Positions 25,419-33,532 of a stretch of DNA of 64,000 nt are shown here, one piece after another; the stretch's first letter is position 1, and each line of letters begins with the position of its first letter. Source of the stretch: Curtobacterium pusillum (GTDB lineage Bacteria > Actinomycetota > Actinomycetes > Actinomycetales > Microbacteriaceae); the NCBI RefSeq assembly GCF_013359865.1, contig NZ_JABMCE010000061.1:1-64000 (forward strand), written 5' to 3'. The translations under genes and the position numbers were made by a program. The notes beneath the pieces were generated by a model, which ran no database searches, was not told the DNA's origin, and saw only the letters and a program-made list of their open reading frames with translations.

Positions 25419-26063
25419 ATGACGACGGCTAGCAGCATCACCCCGCGCCCGGAGACCGAGCGACGACGACTGGACATCCTTCGGGCGGCGATGGAGACCT
25501 TCGGCGCGAAGGGCTCAACGAACGGCACGCTGGCTGACATCGCGGAGCGGGTCGGGATGACCCGAGCCGGAGTGCTGCATCACTTCGGGTCGAAGGACGC
25601 GCTGCTCCGAGAGGTGTTGGAGTTCCGCGACCGCGACGACGTGGCGCACCTGTTCGATCAGCAGATGCCGGGCGGACCGGCCTTGTTCGCGCACCTTGTC
25701 AGAACGAGCCTGCGAAACAGCCTCCGGCCAGGAATCGTGCAGGTGTACACGGTCCTCTCGGCAGAATCCGTCACCGACGATCACCCCGCGCGGGCGTACT
25801 TCGAGAACCGCTACAAGACGCTGCGCGCGGACATCGACAAGGCGTTTCGGGAACTCTGCGACCAGGAGGGCGTCTCCGACGCTCACGCCATCGACAACGC
25901 CTCGGCGTCCATCCTCGCAGTGATGGACGGGCTGCAACTGCAGTGGCTTCTCGATCCGGAAGCAGTCGACCTCGCTGCAGCGAGCGAGTTCGCGATCCAG
26001 GCAATCGTGCACGCGGTGTTGCACCCCACGGCTCCTGTCACGTCCTACACGGACAACGCCTGA
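25419..26063 (+). CDS. TetR/AcrR family transcriptional regulator
   Basis: A 214-residue repressor. The helix-turn-helix region is RRLDILRAAMETFGAKGST then LADIAERVGMTRAGVLHHFG, with the following helix SKDALLREVLEFRD. Overall it resembles the 202-residue TetR at 1487-2095, including LDGLQLQWLLD near the C-terminus; both sit divergent to sugar transport genes, so they may be paralogues specialised on different sugars. It probably controls the Dpp/Opp-type importer and GH3 gene. Confidence 0.88.
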   Translation: MTTASSITPRPETERRRLDILRAAMETFGAKGSTNGTLADIAERVGMTRAGVLHHFGSKDALLREVLEFRDRDDVAHLFDQQMPGGPALFAHLVRTSLRNSLRPGIVQVYTVLSAESVTDDHPARAYFENRYKTLRADIDKAFRELCDQEGVSDAHAIDNASASILAVMDGLQLQWLLDPEAVDLAAASEFAIQAIVHAVLHPTAPVTSYTDNA

Positions 26064-26087
26064 CCAGCGCGGCTGACGCGGCCCCGA

Positions 26088-26117
26088 CGACCGCATCGAC
26101 GTTGCTCGATGCGGTCG
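26088..26117 (+). terminator. Hairpin terminator after tetR
   Basis: A perfect 12-bp stem CGACCGCATCGA (26088-26099) / TCGATGCGGTCG (26106-26117) with a 6-nt loop, 25 bases after the tetR stop codon. The rest of the 26118-26352 stretch holds no credible gene on either strand. Confidence 0.65.
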
Positions 26118-26352
26118 GGCTCCGTGGTGACGCTCGGCACCGCAGGTGGTCGCGGACACGAGACTGGCGCACCCCGAAAGGCACACACGCCGGTTGACCG
26201 CGGGGCAATCACGCTGACTGAGGGACAGCGGGCACCGAGCGCTGCATCGAGGATCGATCGACTGTCGGACGCGGAGTCCGCGATCAGGGGTCGCTGCACC
26301 GGCACGGCAGCACCCACAGCGGTCCGCACCATCCGCGGTGCGACGTGACGGA

Positions 26353-26395
26353 CTGGAGGCGCGACCCTCCTGACGGACGCATGTCGCGCCTCCAG
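26353..26395. repeat. Dispersed palindromic repeat, copy 2
   Basis: Perfect 13-bp arms CTGGAGGCGCGAC (26353-26365) and GTCGCGCCTCCAG (26383-26395) around a 17-nt loop. Same outer arm as copies at 5821, 50242 and 61227, but with a different inner arm and loop. It lies between convergent tetR and lysR genes, about 50 bases past the lysR stop. Confidence 0.75.
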
Positions 26396-26444
26396 GCTGG
26401 TCACCGCGCGCGCAGTCAGCACACGTCCGTCGGCTGCCGCCTGC

Positions 26445-27386
26445 CTACCCGAGCGGCTCGACGCCGTAGCTGGTGACCACTGCCCGCAACTCGTCCAGGT
26501 ACGTCTGCGCCTGCACGGTGAGAGGAACCGAGGCGTGGGCGATCCAGCCGATCTCGATGCGTTCGTCGACGTCGAGGGGGATGGCGACGATCTCGGGATC
26601 GAGGTCGTCGCTGATGAGACCGGTCGAGATCGTGTAGCCGCCGAGGCCGATCATCAGGTTGAAGATCGTCGCCCGGTCCGAGACGCGGATCTCCCGCTTG
26701 CTGGACATCGTCGACAGGATCTCCTCCGCCAGGTAGAAGGAGTTGTTCGCGCCCTGGTCGAACGTGAGTCGAGGGAGGTCCGCGAGGTCGGCGAGCGTCG
26801 CGCGTGCCCGTGACGCGAGCGGGTTCCGCCGGGCCACGAAGATGTGCGGCTCCGCGACGAACAGCGGCGTGAACACGACCCCGGCGTCTCGCATCAGCTT
26901 CCCGAGGACCTGCCGGTTGAAGTCGTTGCGGTAGAGGATGCCCACCTCACTCCGCAGCGTGCGGACGTCCTCGATGATGTCCCAGGTGCGCGTCTCACGG
27001 AGCGAGAACTCGTACTCGTCCGCCGCCGCTCCTTCGACCATCCGGACGAAGGCCTCCACGGCGAACGAGTAGTGCTGGGCCGACACCCCGAGCAGACGAC
27101 GCGACGGCTGCCGCCCGACGTAGCGCTGCTCGAGGAGGGAGACCTGCTCGACGACCTGACGGGCGTAGCCGAGGAACTCGACGCCGTCGACGGTGAGCAC
27201 GACTCCCCGGGCCGATCGGGTGAAGAGGGCGCGCCCGATCCGTGTCTCGAGGTCCTTCATCGCCGCGGACAGGGTCGGCTGCGCGACGTAGAGCAGATCG
27301 GCCGCCGCGCTGATCGAGCCCTCCGATGCGACCTCGATGAAGTACCGCAGCTGCTGCAGCGTGATGTCGTTCGAAACCCGGCCCAT
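26445..27386 (-). CDS. LysR family transcriptional regulator
   Basis: A 313-residue LysR-type regulator. The N-terminal winged helix is ITLQQLRYFIEVASEGSISA then AADLLYVAQPTLSAAMKDLE, followed by GRALFTRSARGVVLTVDG and an effector domain. It is divergent from mesX-mesD and its ATG lies inside a GCCCATAG repeat, the layout expected of a LysR activator that also represses itself. By context it probably responds to methionine or homocysteine status, like MetR, but nothing in the effector domain proves this. Confidence 0.88.
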   Translation of the reverse strand: MGRVSNDITLQQLRYFIEVASEGSISAAADLLYVAQPTLSAAMKDLETRIGRALFTRSARGVVLTVDGVEFLGYARQVVEQVSLLEQRYVGRQPSRRLLGVSAQHYSFAVEAFVRMVEGAAADEYEFSLRETRTWDIIEDVRTLRSEVGILYRNDFNRQVLGKLMRDAGVVFTPLFVAEPHIFVARRNPLASRARATLADLADLPRLTFDQGANNSFYLAEEILSTMSSKREIRVSDRATIFNLMIGLGGYTISTGLISDDLDPEIVAIPLDVDERIEIGWIAHASVPLTVQAQTYLDELRAVVTSYGVEPLG

Positions 27387-27411
27387 AGGCTGAGGCTATA
27401 CCAGCCCATAG
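27381..27411. promoter_or_regulatory. LysR binding region upstream of mesX
   Basis: The octamer GCCCATAG occurs at 27381-27388, overlapping the lysR start codon, and at 27404-27411. The second copy closes a CTAT-N8-ATAG inverted repeat at 27396-27411. Paired sites between a lysR gene and its divergent target are typical of this family. Confidence 0.5.
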
Positions 27412-27505
27412 TTCATCCGGATTACCCGATGCCCTGACATCCCGGCATCATCGAGGGACCCCTTCCACAGTGCCCACGGGCCGCTCGACGTACGGACTGC
27501 CGACC

Positions 27506-28498
27506 ATGGCGAACGACCTCACCTTCAGCATCACCCGGACCCGGTTCGACGAGGACTACTCCCCCGCGGACAGCTCCCGGCTGACCACGAACTTCGCCAA
27601 CCTGGCGCGCGGCGAGCACCGCCAGCAGAACCTCCGCAGCGCGCTCGCCATGATCGACCGTCGCTGCAACGACCTCGCGTCGCGCTCCGGGGCGTTGGAC
27701 AACCCGGACGGCGACCGGTACCGCGTCGAACTCGACATCGTCTCGGTCACGATGGAGTTCGAGGACCGGGGCTCGGCTCAGTCCTTCCCGCTGCTCGAGA
27801 TGCTGGACGTCGCGATCCTCGACCGGCGCACCGGCGAGCGCCACCAGGGGATCCTGGGCAACAATTTCTCGTCGTACCTCCGGGACTACGACTTCTCAGT
27901 CCTGCTGCCGTCGCTGTCGTCGCCCACCATCCCGGACGACTTCGGTCAGTTGCACGGGGCGCTCTTCCAGCGGTTCCTGGAGTCTTCCGCGTTCCAGGAC
28001 CACTTCTCCGCGGAACCTGTGGTGTGCATCAGCGTCTCCACGAGCCAGACCTACCGGCAGACCGGCTCCGTCCACCCGGTCCTCGGTGCCGAGTACGAGC
28101 ACGAGCACTCCTCGCTCACCGACGACTACTTCGGGCGGATGGGCATGCAGGTGCGCTACTTCAGGCCGCCGGGCGGGAAGGCGCCGCTCGCGTTCTACAC
28201 GCGCGGCGACCTCGTCAGCGACTACTCGGACCTGCAGCTCATCGGCACGATCGCCACCATGGAGACGTTCCAGAAGATCTACCGGCCGGAGATCTACAGC
28301 GCGAACGCGGTCGCGCCGAGCACGTACCGTCCGACCCTGGACCACACGGACTTCTCGACGCCTCCCGTCACCTACGACCGGGAGGAGCGCAGCCGACTCG
28401 GGATCACGCAGGGCCGGTACACCGAGGAGCACCTCGTGACGCCGCACCGGGCGCTCCTCGAACGGTGGGCCTCCGAGCACACCGCCCTCACCCACTGA
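27506..28498 (+). CDS. mesX: MesX, DUF1852 protein for methionine synthesis
   Basis: A 330-residue protein that I recognise as DUF1852 (MANDLTFSITRTRFDEDYSP, then NFANLARGEHRQQNLRSAL, and SVHPVLGAEYEH further on). DUF1852 genes are found next to a MetE-like core protein, and the family was named MesX because it is needed with MesD for a folate-independent, oxygen-dependent methionine synthesis. The neighbour here is exactly such a MetE-like gene, 20 bases downstream. The ATG at 27506 fits the family N-terminus better than the GTG 12 codons earlier. Probably cytoplasmic; the reaction MesX performs is not settled. Confidence 0.85.
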   Translation: MANDLTFSITRTRFDEDYSPADSSRLTTNFANLARGEHRQQNLRSALAMIDRRCNDLASRSGALDNPDGDRYRVELDIVSVTMEFEDRGSAQSFPLLEMLDVAILDRRTGERHQGILGNNFSSYLRDYDFSVLLPSLSSPTIPDDFGQLHGALFQRFLESSAFQDHFSAEPVVCISVSTSQTYRQTGSVHPVLGAEYEHEHSSLTDDYFGRMGMQVRYFRPPGGKAPLAFYTRGDLVSDYSDLQLIGTIATMETFQKIYRPEIYSANAVAPSTYRPTLDHTDFSTPPVTYDREERSRLGITQGRYTEEHLVTPHRALLERWASEHTALTH

Positions 28499-28518
28499 CC
28501 GACTGGACCTTCACACGC

Positions 28519-29568
28519 ATGAACACTCTTCTGCCCACCTCGATCGTCGGTAGCCTGCCGAAACCGTCCTGGCTCGCCGAGCCCGAGCGGCTCTGGTCCC
28601 CCTGGCAGCTCGAAGGGGCAGCGCTCACCGAGGGCAAGCAGGACGCGCTCCGCACCGCCGTCCACGAGCAGGAGCGTCGCGGCATCGACATCGTCAGCGA
28701 CGGTGAGCAGACCCGGCAGCACTTCGTGACGACGTTCATCGAGCACCTCGACGGCGTCGACCTCGAGCGCAAGGAGACCGTCCGGATCCGTGACCGGTAC
28801 GACGCGGCCGTCCCGACCGTCGTCGGTGCGGTGAGCCGTCGCCAGCCCGTCTTCGTCGAGGACGCCGCGTTCCTGCGGGCCCAGACCGACCGGCCGATCA
28901 AATGGGCGCTCCCCGGCCCGATGACCATGATCGACACGCTCTCCGACCAGCACTACAAGAGCCGCGAGAAGCTGGCGTGGGAGTTCGCCACGATCCTCAA
29001 CGAAGAAGCACGGGAGCTCGAAGCCGCCGGCGTGGACATCATCCAGTTCGACGAGCCCGCCTTCACCGTCTTCCACGACGAGGTGCAGGACTGGGGCGTG
29101 GCCGCACTCGAACGCGCTGCCGAGGGGCTCCGCGCAGAGACGGCCGTGCACATCTGTTACGGGTACGGCATCGAGGCGAACAACAAGTGGAAGGAGACGC
29201 TCGGCGCGGAGTGGCGGCAGTACGAGCAGTCGTTCCCACTCCTGCAGCAGTCGTCGATCGACATCGTCTCGCTGGAGTGCATCCACTCCCACGTCCCCCT
29301 CGACCTCGTCGAACTGATCCGCGGGAAGAAGGTCATGCTCGGGGCGATCGACGTCGCGACCGAGACCGTGGAGACGCCGGAGGAGGTCGCGGAGGTGCTC
29401 CGTCGGGCCCTCGAATTCGTCGACGCGGACAAGCTCATCCCGAGCTCGAACTGCGGGATGGCTCCCCTGGCGCGGGGTGCGGCGCTGGACAAGCTCAGTG
29501 CGCTGTCCGCGGGCGCGGACATCGTGCGAGCAGAGCTCGCCGGCGCCGCCGTCCCGGCCGGGCGCTAG
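28519..29568 (+). CDS. mesD: MesD, MetE-like folate-independent methionine synthase
   Basis: A 349-residue protein equal to the C-terminal catalytic half of MetE, lacking the N-terminal half of cobalamin-independent methionine synthase. It begins LLPTSIVGSLPKPSWL and keeps the zinc-site region: IQFDEPAFTVF near residue 178, HICYGYG near residue 213 and SSNCGMAPL near residue 315, supplying His and two Cys ligands. With MesX next to it this is the MesD family, which methylates homocysteine without methyltetrahydrofolate. A 162-bp part of this gene (29013-29174) recurs as an orphan fragment at 33974-34135. Confidence 0.85.
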   Translation: MNTLLPTSIVGSLPKPSWLAEPERLWSPWQLEGAALTEGKQDALRTAVHEQERRGIDIVSDGEQTRQHFVTTFIEHLDGVDLERKETVRIRDRYDAAVPTVVGAVSRRQPVFVEDAAFLRAQTDRPIKWALPGPMTMIDTLSDQHYKSREKLAWEFATILNEEARELEAAGVDIIQFDEPAFTVFHDEVQDWGVAALERAAEGLRAETAVHICYGYGIEANNKWKETLGAEWRQYEQSFPLLQQSSIDIVSLECIHSHVPLDLVELIRGKKVMLGAIDVATETVETPEEVAEVLRRALEFVDADKLIPSSNCGMAPLARGAALDKLSALSAGADIVRAELAGAAVPAGR

Positions 29569-29619
29569 CCACTGCCCGCCCTGTTCGTTGCGTCGGCAGG
29601 GCGCTCGGCTCTCGATCCT

Positions 29620-29632
29620 GACTGGAGGCGCG
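29620..29632. repeat. Half copy of the dispersed palindrome
   Basis: GACTGGAGGCGCGG matches the left arm of the family (5821, 50242), but no complementary right arm follows. It lies 52 bases after mesD, exactly where the inserted-looking Sdp-like island begins, so the palindrome may have been cut when the island arrived. Confidence 0.6.
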
Positions 29633-29669
29633 GCTGCCGTCCGACCGTCAGGTCGTGTTGGTACTGGTT

Positions 29670-30635
29670 TCACCCGTCGCCGCGTCCACGAACCCGGTCG
29701 CGGTCGCGGTCCGAGCGATCACCGAATCGACGTGAGCAAGCGATGACGATCGTTGCGAACACCGCTGCGGCAATCCAGGTCCCCACGCCGAGCGGGCCCG
29801 CGAGGGCGGGGTCAGGCGGGTATTCCGCAGAGGAGAACAGCAGCACGAGACCGCCCGCTGCGTTCAACGCACCGTGCCCGAGAACGGCGGGCCAGAGGGA
29901 TCCACTCCAGATGCGGAGCCAGCCGAGGAACGTTCCGACGGCCGTGGCTCCGACGATCATCAGGAAGACCCCGAACAGGTCTGGACGATCGAAGTTGTAG
30001 CCCAGCAAGATGATCGGGCTGTGCCAAACGCCCCACACAATGCCGGTGATCAGCACGGCGGGCCAGTTGCCGAGAGGCCGGAGGGCAGGGAGCAGAAAAC
30101 CGCGCCACCCGACTTCCTCACCGAATGCAAGTACCCCGTTCGGTATCGCAGCGATCGGGATCGACACGACCTGCACGAGAACGAGTACTCCGATCGGCGC
30201 GATGTCGCGAGCTTCTTCGGGAAGCAGCGCGGCGAATCCGCTGAACGTGTCTAGGTCGAGGCGGACGAGATGCAGGATCGCGGCGACTGCGATGCCAGCA
30301 ACGACGACGAACGGCAGCAAAACGATCGCGACGAGCGTGAAGCGCAGGGCCTTCCCGACGGGTCGAACCGGTACGACTCCGAGCTGTCGGAGAGCCTGCC
30401 GCACCGGAACACGTTGCTGAAGCACGACGATCACTGCTGCTCCGCAGGGTGTGAACATCATCATCGGCAGTACCCACAACGCGTGTGCCGATGCCAAGCC
30501 TGCCGGATCGATCCACAAGGGGAGGCAGACGAGCCATCCGAGACCACAGGCCAGGACTGTGAAGATCAGGACCGGAGTCCAGCGCGCCCTCGCCGCCCCT
30601 GGCTGGGGAGCAACGGGGCCATCAACGCGAAGCAT
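29670..30635 (-). CDS. CPBP family intramembrane metalloprotease
   Basis: A 321-residue polytopic membrane protein of the CPBP/Abi family (CAAX-type proteases and bacteriocin-processing enzymes). Motif 1 GEEVGWRGF supplies the glutamate pair (about residues 173-174) and arginine; motif 2 is WGVWHSP with a histidine near 205; motif 3 is GHGALNAA with His 254 and Asn 258. It starts 7 bases after the SdpI-like gene. CPBP proteins are often linked to peptide toxins as processing or immunity factors, so a role in the Sdp-like system is likely. Start is the ATG of MLRVDG. Confidence 0.85.
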   Translation of the reverse strand: MLRVDGPVAPQPGAARARWTPVLIFTVLACGLGWLVCLPLWIDPAGLASAHALWVLPMMMFTPCGAAVIVVLQQRVPVRQALRQLGVVPVRPVGKALRFTLVAIVLLPFVVVAGIAVAAILHLVRLDLDTFSGFAALLPEEARDIAPIGVLVLVQVVSIPIAAIPNGVLAFGEEVGWRGFLLPALRPLGNWPAVLITGIVWGVWHSPIILLGYNFDRPDLFGVFLMIVGATAVGTFLGWLRIWSGSLWPAVLGHGALNAAGGLVLLFSSAEYPPDPALAGPLGVGTWIAAAVFATIVIACSRRFGDRSDRDRDRVRGRGDG

Positions 30636-30642
30636 GAGGTGC

Positions 30643-30957
30643 CTACCGGACTGCCCGCCGCGCAGCGGCCACGCTCCACAACCCTCCGGCAAGCAGCACG
30701 GCAGCGCAGAGGATCACCGCGGACGCGTCGTTCGTCCGCCCCGTCACAGCGGCGGCCAGTCCGAGCGCGACGACGCCACCGGCAGCAACGCTGGTCGGTA
30801 GGACAGCAGCCTGGTGCCCTCGGCGCCAGGTTGCTGCGTCTCGCATCGTCGCTCGCGTGCGAACACCGACGAACGAGTTCCGGCCGATGACGCCACGCGC
30901 GGGCAACACGACAAAGACCACGGTCAACACCGCAGCAACCGTCTCGACGAGGACCAT
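30643..30957 (-). CDS. SdpI-family membrane protein, probable toxin immunity
   Basis: A 104-residue protein with about three hydrophobic segments and the SdpI signature GVRTRATMRDAATWRRGHQ near residues 31-49 (compare G-I-R-T in Bacillus SdpI). Bacillus SdpI confers immunity to the SdpC-derived peptide and serves as its signal receptor. It has a good ribosome site (AAAGGGATAGAAG) and is followed at once by the CPBP gene. It lies 137 bases downstream of the serine hydrolase in the Sdp-like cluster. Nearly identical in layout to the broken copy at 5898-6211. Confidence 0.82.
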   Translation of the reverse strand: MVLVETVAAVLTVVFVVLPARGVIGRNSFVGVRTRATMRDAATWRRGHQAAVLPTSVAAGGVVALGLAAAVTGRTNDASAVILCAAVLLAGGLWSVAAARRAVR

Positions 30958-31094
30958 CTTCTATCCCTTTCCCAGAACGGCCGAGCACGCGCCTGGCCGT
31001 TGAATGCTGATGCTGGAGCCGGCAGCGCTCTGCAACGCGCGGCAGATGAGGGGCGCTCCGGCCATGGCCATCGGCGCGATGGTGAGCCGTCACG

Positions 31095-31931
31095 CTACCG
31101 CCGCACCTCCTGCTCGATGAGCGCCGTGGCGATCGCATCGGCCGCATGCGGAGCCTTCGCGAGCGTGTGGACCGCGGCGGTGACTCCTGCCGCACTGGCA
31201 ATGACCGCTCCTGCCGCTCGCACCTCTCCGTTGATCCAGATCGATGCCCCTTCCCGCTGCCAACTCACCGTGCGAGAGCGCCCAGCGCCAGGCTCGAGCG
31301 CCCAGTCGGCATAGCGACAGAGATCGTCGAACGTGGACCAGACGCCGCCGGCCGCCGCGAACGATGATTTCCCGAGCACCCACGGCCTGATAGCCCGACC
31401 GAAGAGCTTCGGCACCACGCACTCTCCCGGAGCGGGTGCGAGTGCCGCAGAGCTGATGCCCGCCGGCTCGAGGGCCAGCTGGCGCACGGCGGCGAACCAG
31501 TCGCCGTGTACCTCGTCGAGCACTGCGCCGAGGAGCGCGTACCCGAGGTTCGAGTACACGAAGCGGCCGCGGGGTGCGACCGGCACCGCAGCTGCCGGCT
31601 CCAGGGGAACGCCGACGGCCTTTCGGTACGGGTCGCCGAACGGGCCGTTGCGCATCGTGGCCGGAAGCCGCGGCAACCCGGAGGTGTGGTGGACGAGGTC
31701 AGCAACGGTCATCTCGGCGTCGGGCACACCCGGGAGGTAGTGCACGACCGGCCGCTCGACCTCGAGTGTGAGCCAGGCCGTCGTGCCGACGAGTCCCTTC
31801 GTGATGCTGCCCCACTCGAGCAGCGAAGCGGTGGCGTACGGCCCGCGGGGCTCACGGACGGTTCGCCAGCCGTCGGCCGCGCGAAGACTCGCGCGCCAGT
31901 GTCCGGAGCTCTCAAGCGGATTCCGCACCAT
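31095..31931 (-). CDS. Serine hydrolase, class C beta-lactamase/esterase-like
   Basis: A 278-residue enzyme of the penicillin-binding-protein-like serine hydrolases. The nucleophile motif S-x-x-K is SITK (Ser42, Lys45) and the second motif Y-x-N is VYSNLGY (Tyr126, Asn128); HHTSGLPRLP between them is typical. The third K/H-T-G motif is not clear. It lacks a signal peptide, unlike most relatives, so it may act in the cytoplasm. Its ATG lies inside the end of the HTTM gene (20-base overlap), so it is coupled to the Sdp-like genes and may modify or cleave the peptide. Confidence 0.78.
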   Translation of the reverse strand: MVRNPLESSGHWRASLRAADGWRTVREPRGPYATASLLEWGSITKGLVGTTAWLTLEVERPVVHYLPGVPDAEMTVADLVHHTSGLPRLPATMRNGPFGDPYRKAVGVPLEPAAAVPVAPRGRFVYSNLGYALLGAVLDEVHGDWFAAVRQLALEPAGISSAALAPAPGECVVPKLFGRAIRPWVLGKSSFAAAGGVWSTFDDLCRYADWALEPGAGRSRTVSWQREGASIWINGEVRAAGAVIASAAGVTAAVHTLAKAPHAADAIATALIEQEVRR

Positions 31932-32895
31932 GTCCCACTTTCTGCAGACGGGCCGTCAGGCGGGCGGCAGCACCGCCGCACAGCGATCGGGCTCGACGAT
32001 GGAAGCTCACGACATGGGCGTTCACGAAGAGGAGATCGAACGCGGCCATCACGAGAGCGAACGATGTCAGGCCCATGAGCACGGCGATCGCCAAGTGGAA
32101 GGTGAGCATCGCCGTCACGGCCACGGGTCGCCCCGCACGGAAGAAGACGAGGACGGGGAAGAACACCGAAGTCAACACAGTGGCGTAGGCCCCGATGACC
32201 ATCAGCCAATCGGACTGCACGAGCAACGGGGTGATCCCCGGAAGGAAGAACTCCGGGACGTTGAGGATGTAGTACAGCGCCGTGCCGTCTTGCCAGAGCT
32301 CGCCCTGCACCTTGTACAAGCCAGCCATGAGGTAGACGACCGTCACCTGGGTCACCAGGAACAGGAGCCCGGTGTTGTTGAGGACCGACGCGAATGGGCC
32401 TGTCTCACGCTTCCGCCGTCTCTCGACGATGGTGAAAGCGGAGTAGCACCTGGTCAGCAGGAGGAAGAGCACTGCTGACGCTGCCAGGGCATCGCCGCCG
32501 TCCATGAACGCCGGGTTCGCCATGTAGAGCGACCAGAGGAGCACGTAGTGCGCTGCGAGGACTGGACGGCCACCAACGCCCAAGGTCACGAGCAGCGCGA
32601 CCACCAGTCCGATGTGGAAGACGATCTCGAAGAACACCACCGAATCAGACGCGGCGTAGATGCTCCACGTCCCGATCCGCGCCGTGTACTCGCGGATGCC
32701 GTCGAGCCCGTAGACGCCGTCCGGGCCGAAGAACGTCGATCGCCACGCATACTGCCTGATATACAGCGCAACCGACACCACTCCGATCACCGTCCTGAGC
32801 AGGCTCAGGGCGGTGGTCGCACGAGGTGCGTCCACCATCCAGTCGGCAACGACGCCGACTCGGCAGCCGAGCGCACGGATCACAAGGGGATCCAT
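31912..32895 (-). CDS. HTTM-domain membrane protein, SdpB-like
   Basis: A 327-residue polytopic membrane protein with the horizontally transferred transmembrane (HTTM) domain, related to vitamin K-dependent carboxylase and to Bacillus SdpB. Recognisable parts are LSLLRTVIGVVSVALYIRQY at the start, MANPAFMDGGDALAA in the middle and VVYLMAGLYKVQGELWQDGTALYY, the conserved K-x-x-G-x-x-W-x-x-G-x-A region. SdpB matures the SdpC toxin together with SdpA. It overlaps the DUF5819/SdpA-like gene by 16 bases and the serine hydrolase by 20. Confidence 0.85.
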   Translation of the reverse strand: MDPLVIRALGCRVGVVADWMVDAPRATTALSLLRTVIGVVSVALYIRQYAWRSTFFGPDGVYGLDGIREYTARIGTWSIYAASDSVVFFEIVFHIGLVVALLVTLGVGGRPVLAAHYVLLWSLYMANPAFMDGGDALAASAVLFLLLTRCYSAFTIVERRRKRETGPFASVLNNTGLLFLVTQVTVVYLMAGLYKVQGELWQDGTALYYILNVPEFFLPGITPLLVQSDWLMVIGAYATVLTSVFFPVLVFFRAGRPVAVTAMLTFHLAIAVLMGLTSFALVMAAFDLLFVNAHVVSFHRRARSLCGGAAARLTARLQKVGHGAESA

Positions 32896-33479
32896 TCAGA
32901 GTCCGTGGTCCGGGGCTCCGCGCGAGCCGAACCGTCGCTGCGCTCCGACCACGGCGTGAGGGGTTGGACGACGTACCGGAGTTGCACGGCGGACGGCCCG
33001 TCATCAGGGTCGTGCGGAGACGGGCACGGGATCCGGTGTGCCGCGTAGCGAGCCAACACCCGCTCTGCACGTCGCTGCGTGCTGACGTCGGAGGGCACGA
33101 GGTCTTCCTTGCCTCTGGTCTCAAGTCGCTTGCTGATGTCGTCCTGCGCGAAGCGCTCAACGAGCGCATTACTGACGATCCGGCTCTCGCGATCCGGGAA
33201 GAACCTCGACGATTGGGTCCGCGCGATGGCGGACGAAGAGATGTCGGTCCACTTCGTCTCCTCGCCCTGGCACCGGATGCGAGCGATGACGCCGCGCTCG
33301 TCGCTGATGGGATCCGGCGCGAAGAGCTGCCAGTTCTGGGAGAGGTGTGGGTTCAGCAGGGAAGCCACCGGACCAACGTCGAACTTGATCGGCGTGACCG
33401 GACCAGCCAGGACGAGTGCGCACGCGCCGAACGTTCCCGCGGCTGCCAGTCCAGCAGCAGCCAACAAGGTCTTCTGCAT
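32880..33479 (-). CDS. SdpA-like / DUF5819 family protein
   Basis: A 199-residue protein with an N-terminal membrane anchor (LLAAAGLAAAGTFGACALVLAG) and, near residues 43-57, NPHLSQNWQLFAPDP, the signature of SdpA/DUF5819 proteins that accompany HTTM proteins. The rest is an extracytoplasmic beta-rich domain. In Bacillus, SdpA and SdpB are both needed to produce the active SDP peptide. A strong ribosome site (GGAGGGAACA) precedes the ATG, right after a hairpin. It lies directly between the peptide gene and the HTTM gene. Confidence 0.8.
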   Translation of the reverse strand: MQKTLLAAAGLAAAGTFGACALVLAGPVTPIKFDVGPVASLLNPHLSQNWQLFAPDPISDERGVIARIRCQGEETKWTDISSSAIARTQSSRFFPDRESRIVSNALVERFAQDDISKRLETRGKEDLVPSDVSTQRRAERVLARYAAHRIPCPSPHDPDDGPSAVQLRYVVQPLTPWSERSDGSARAEPRTTDSEWIPL

Positions 33480-33498
33480 TGTTCCCTCCGGAGGGAAA

Positions 33499-33521
33499 GG
33501 ACCCGCCGTAGGGGCGGGCCC
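33499..33521 (-). terminator. Attenuator-like hairpin after the peptide gene
   Basis: GGACCCGCC (33499-33507) pairs with GGCGGGCCC (33513-33521), fully paired as RNA if one G-U pair is allowed. On the transcribed strand it comes 12 bases after the stop of the small secreted peptide and is followed by UUUCCC and the next ribosome site. It would let the peptide be made in excess of its processing proteins. Confidence 0.55.
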
Positions 33522-33532
33522 CTTCGGACCCG

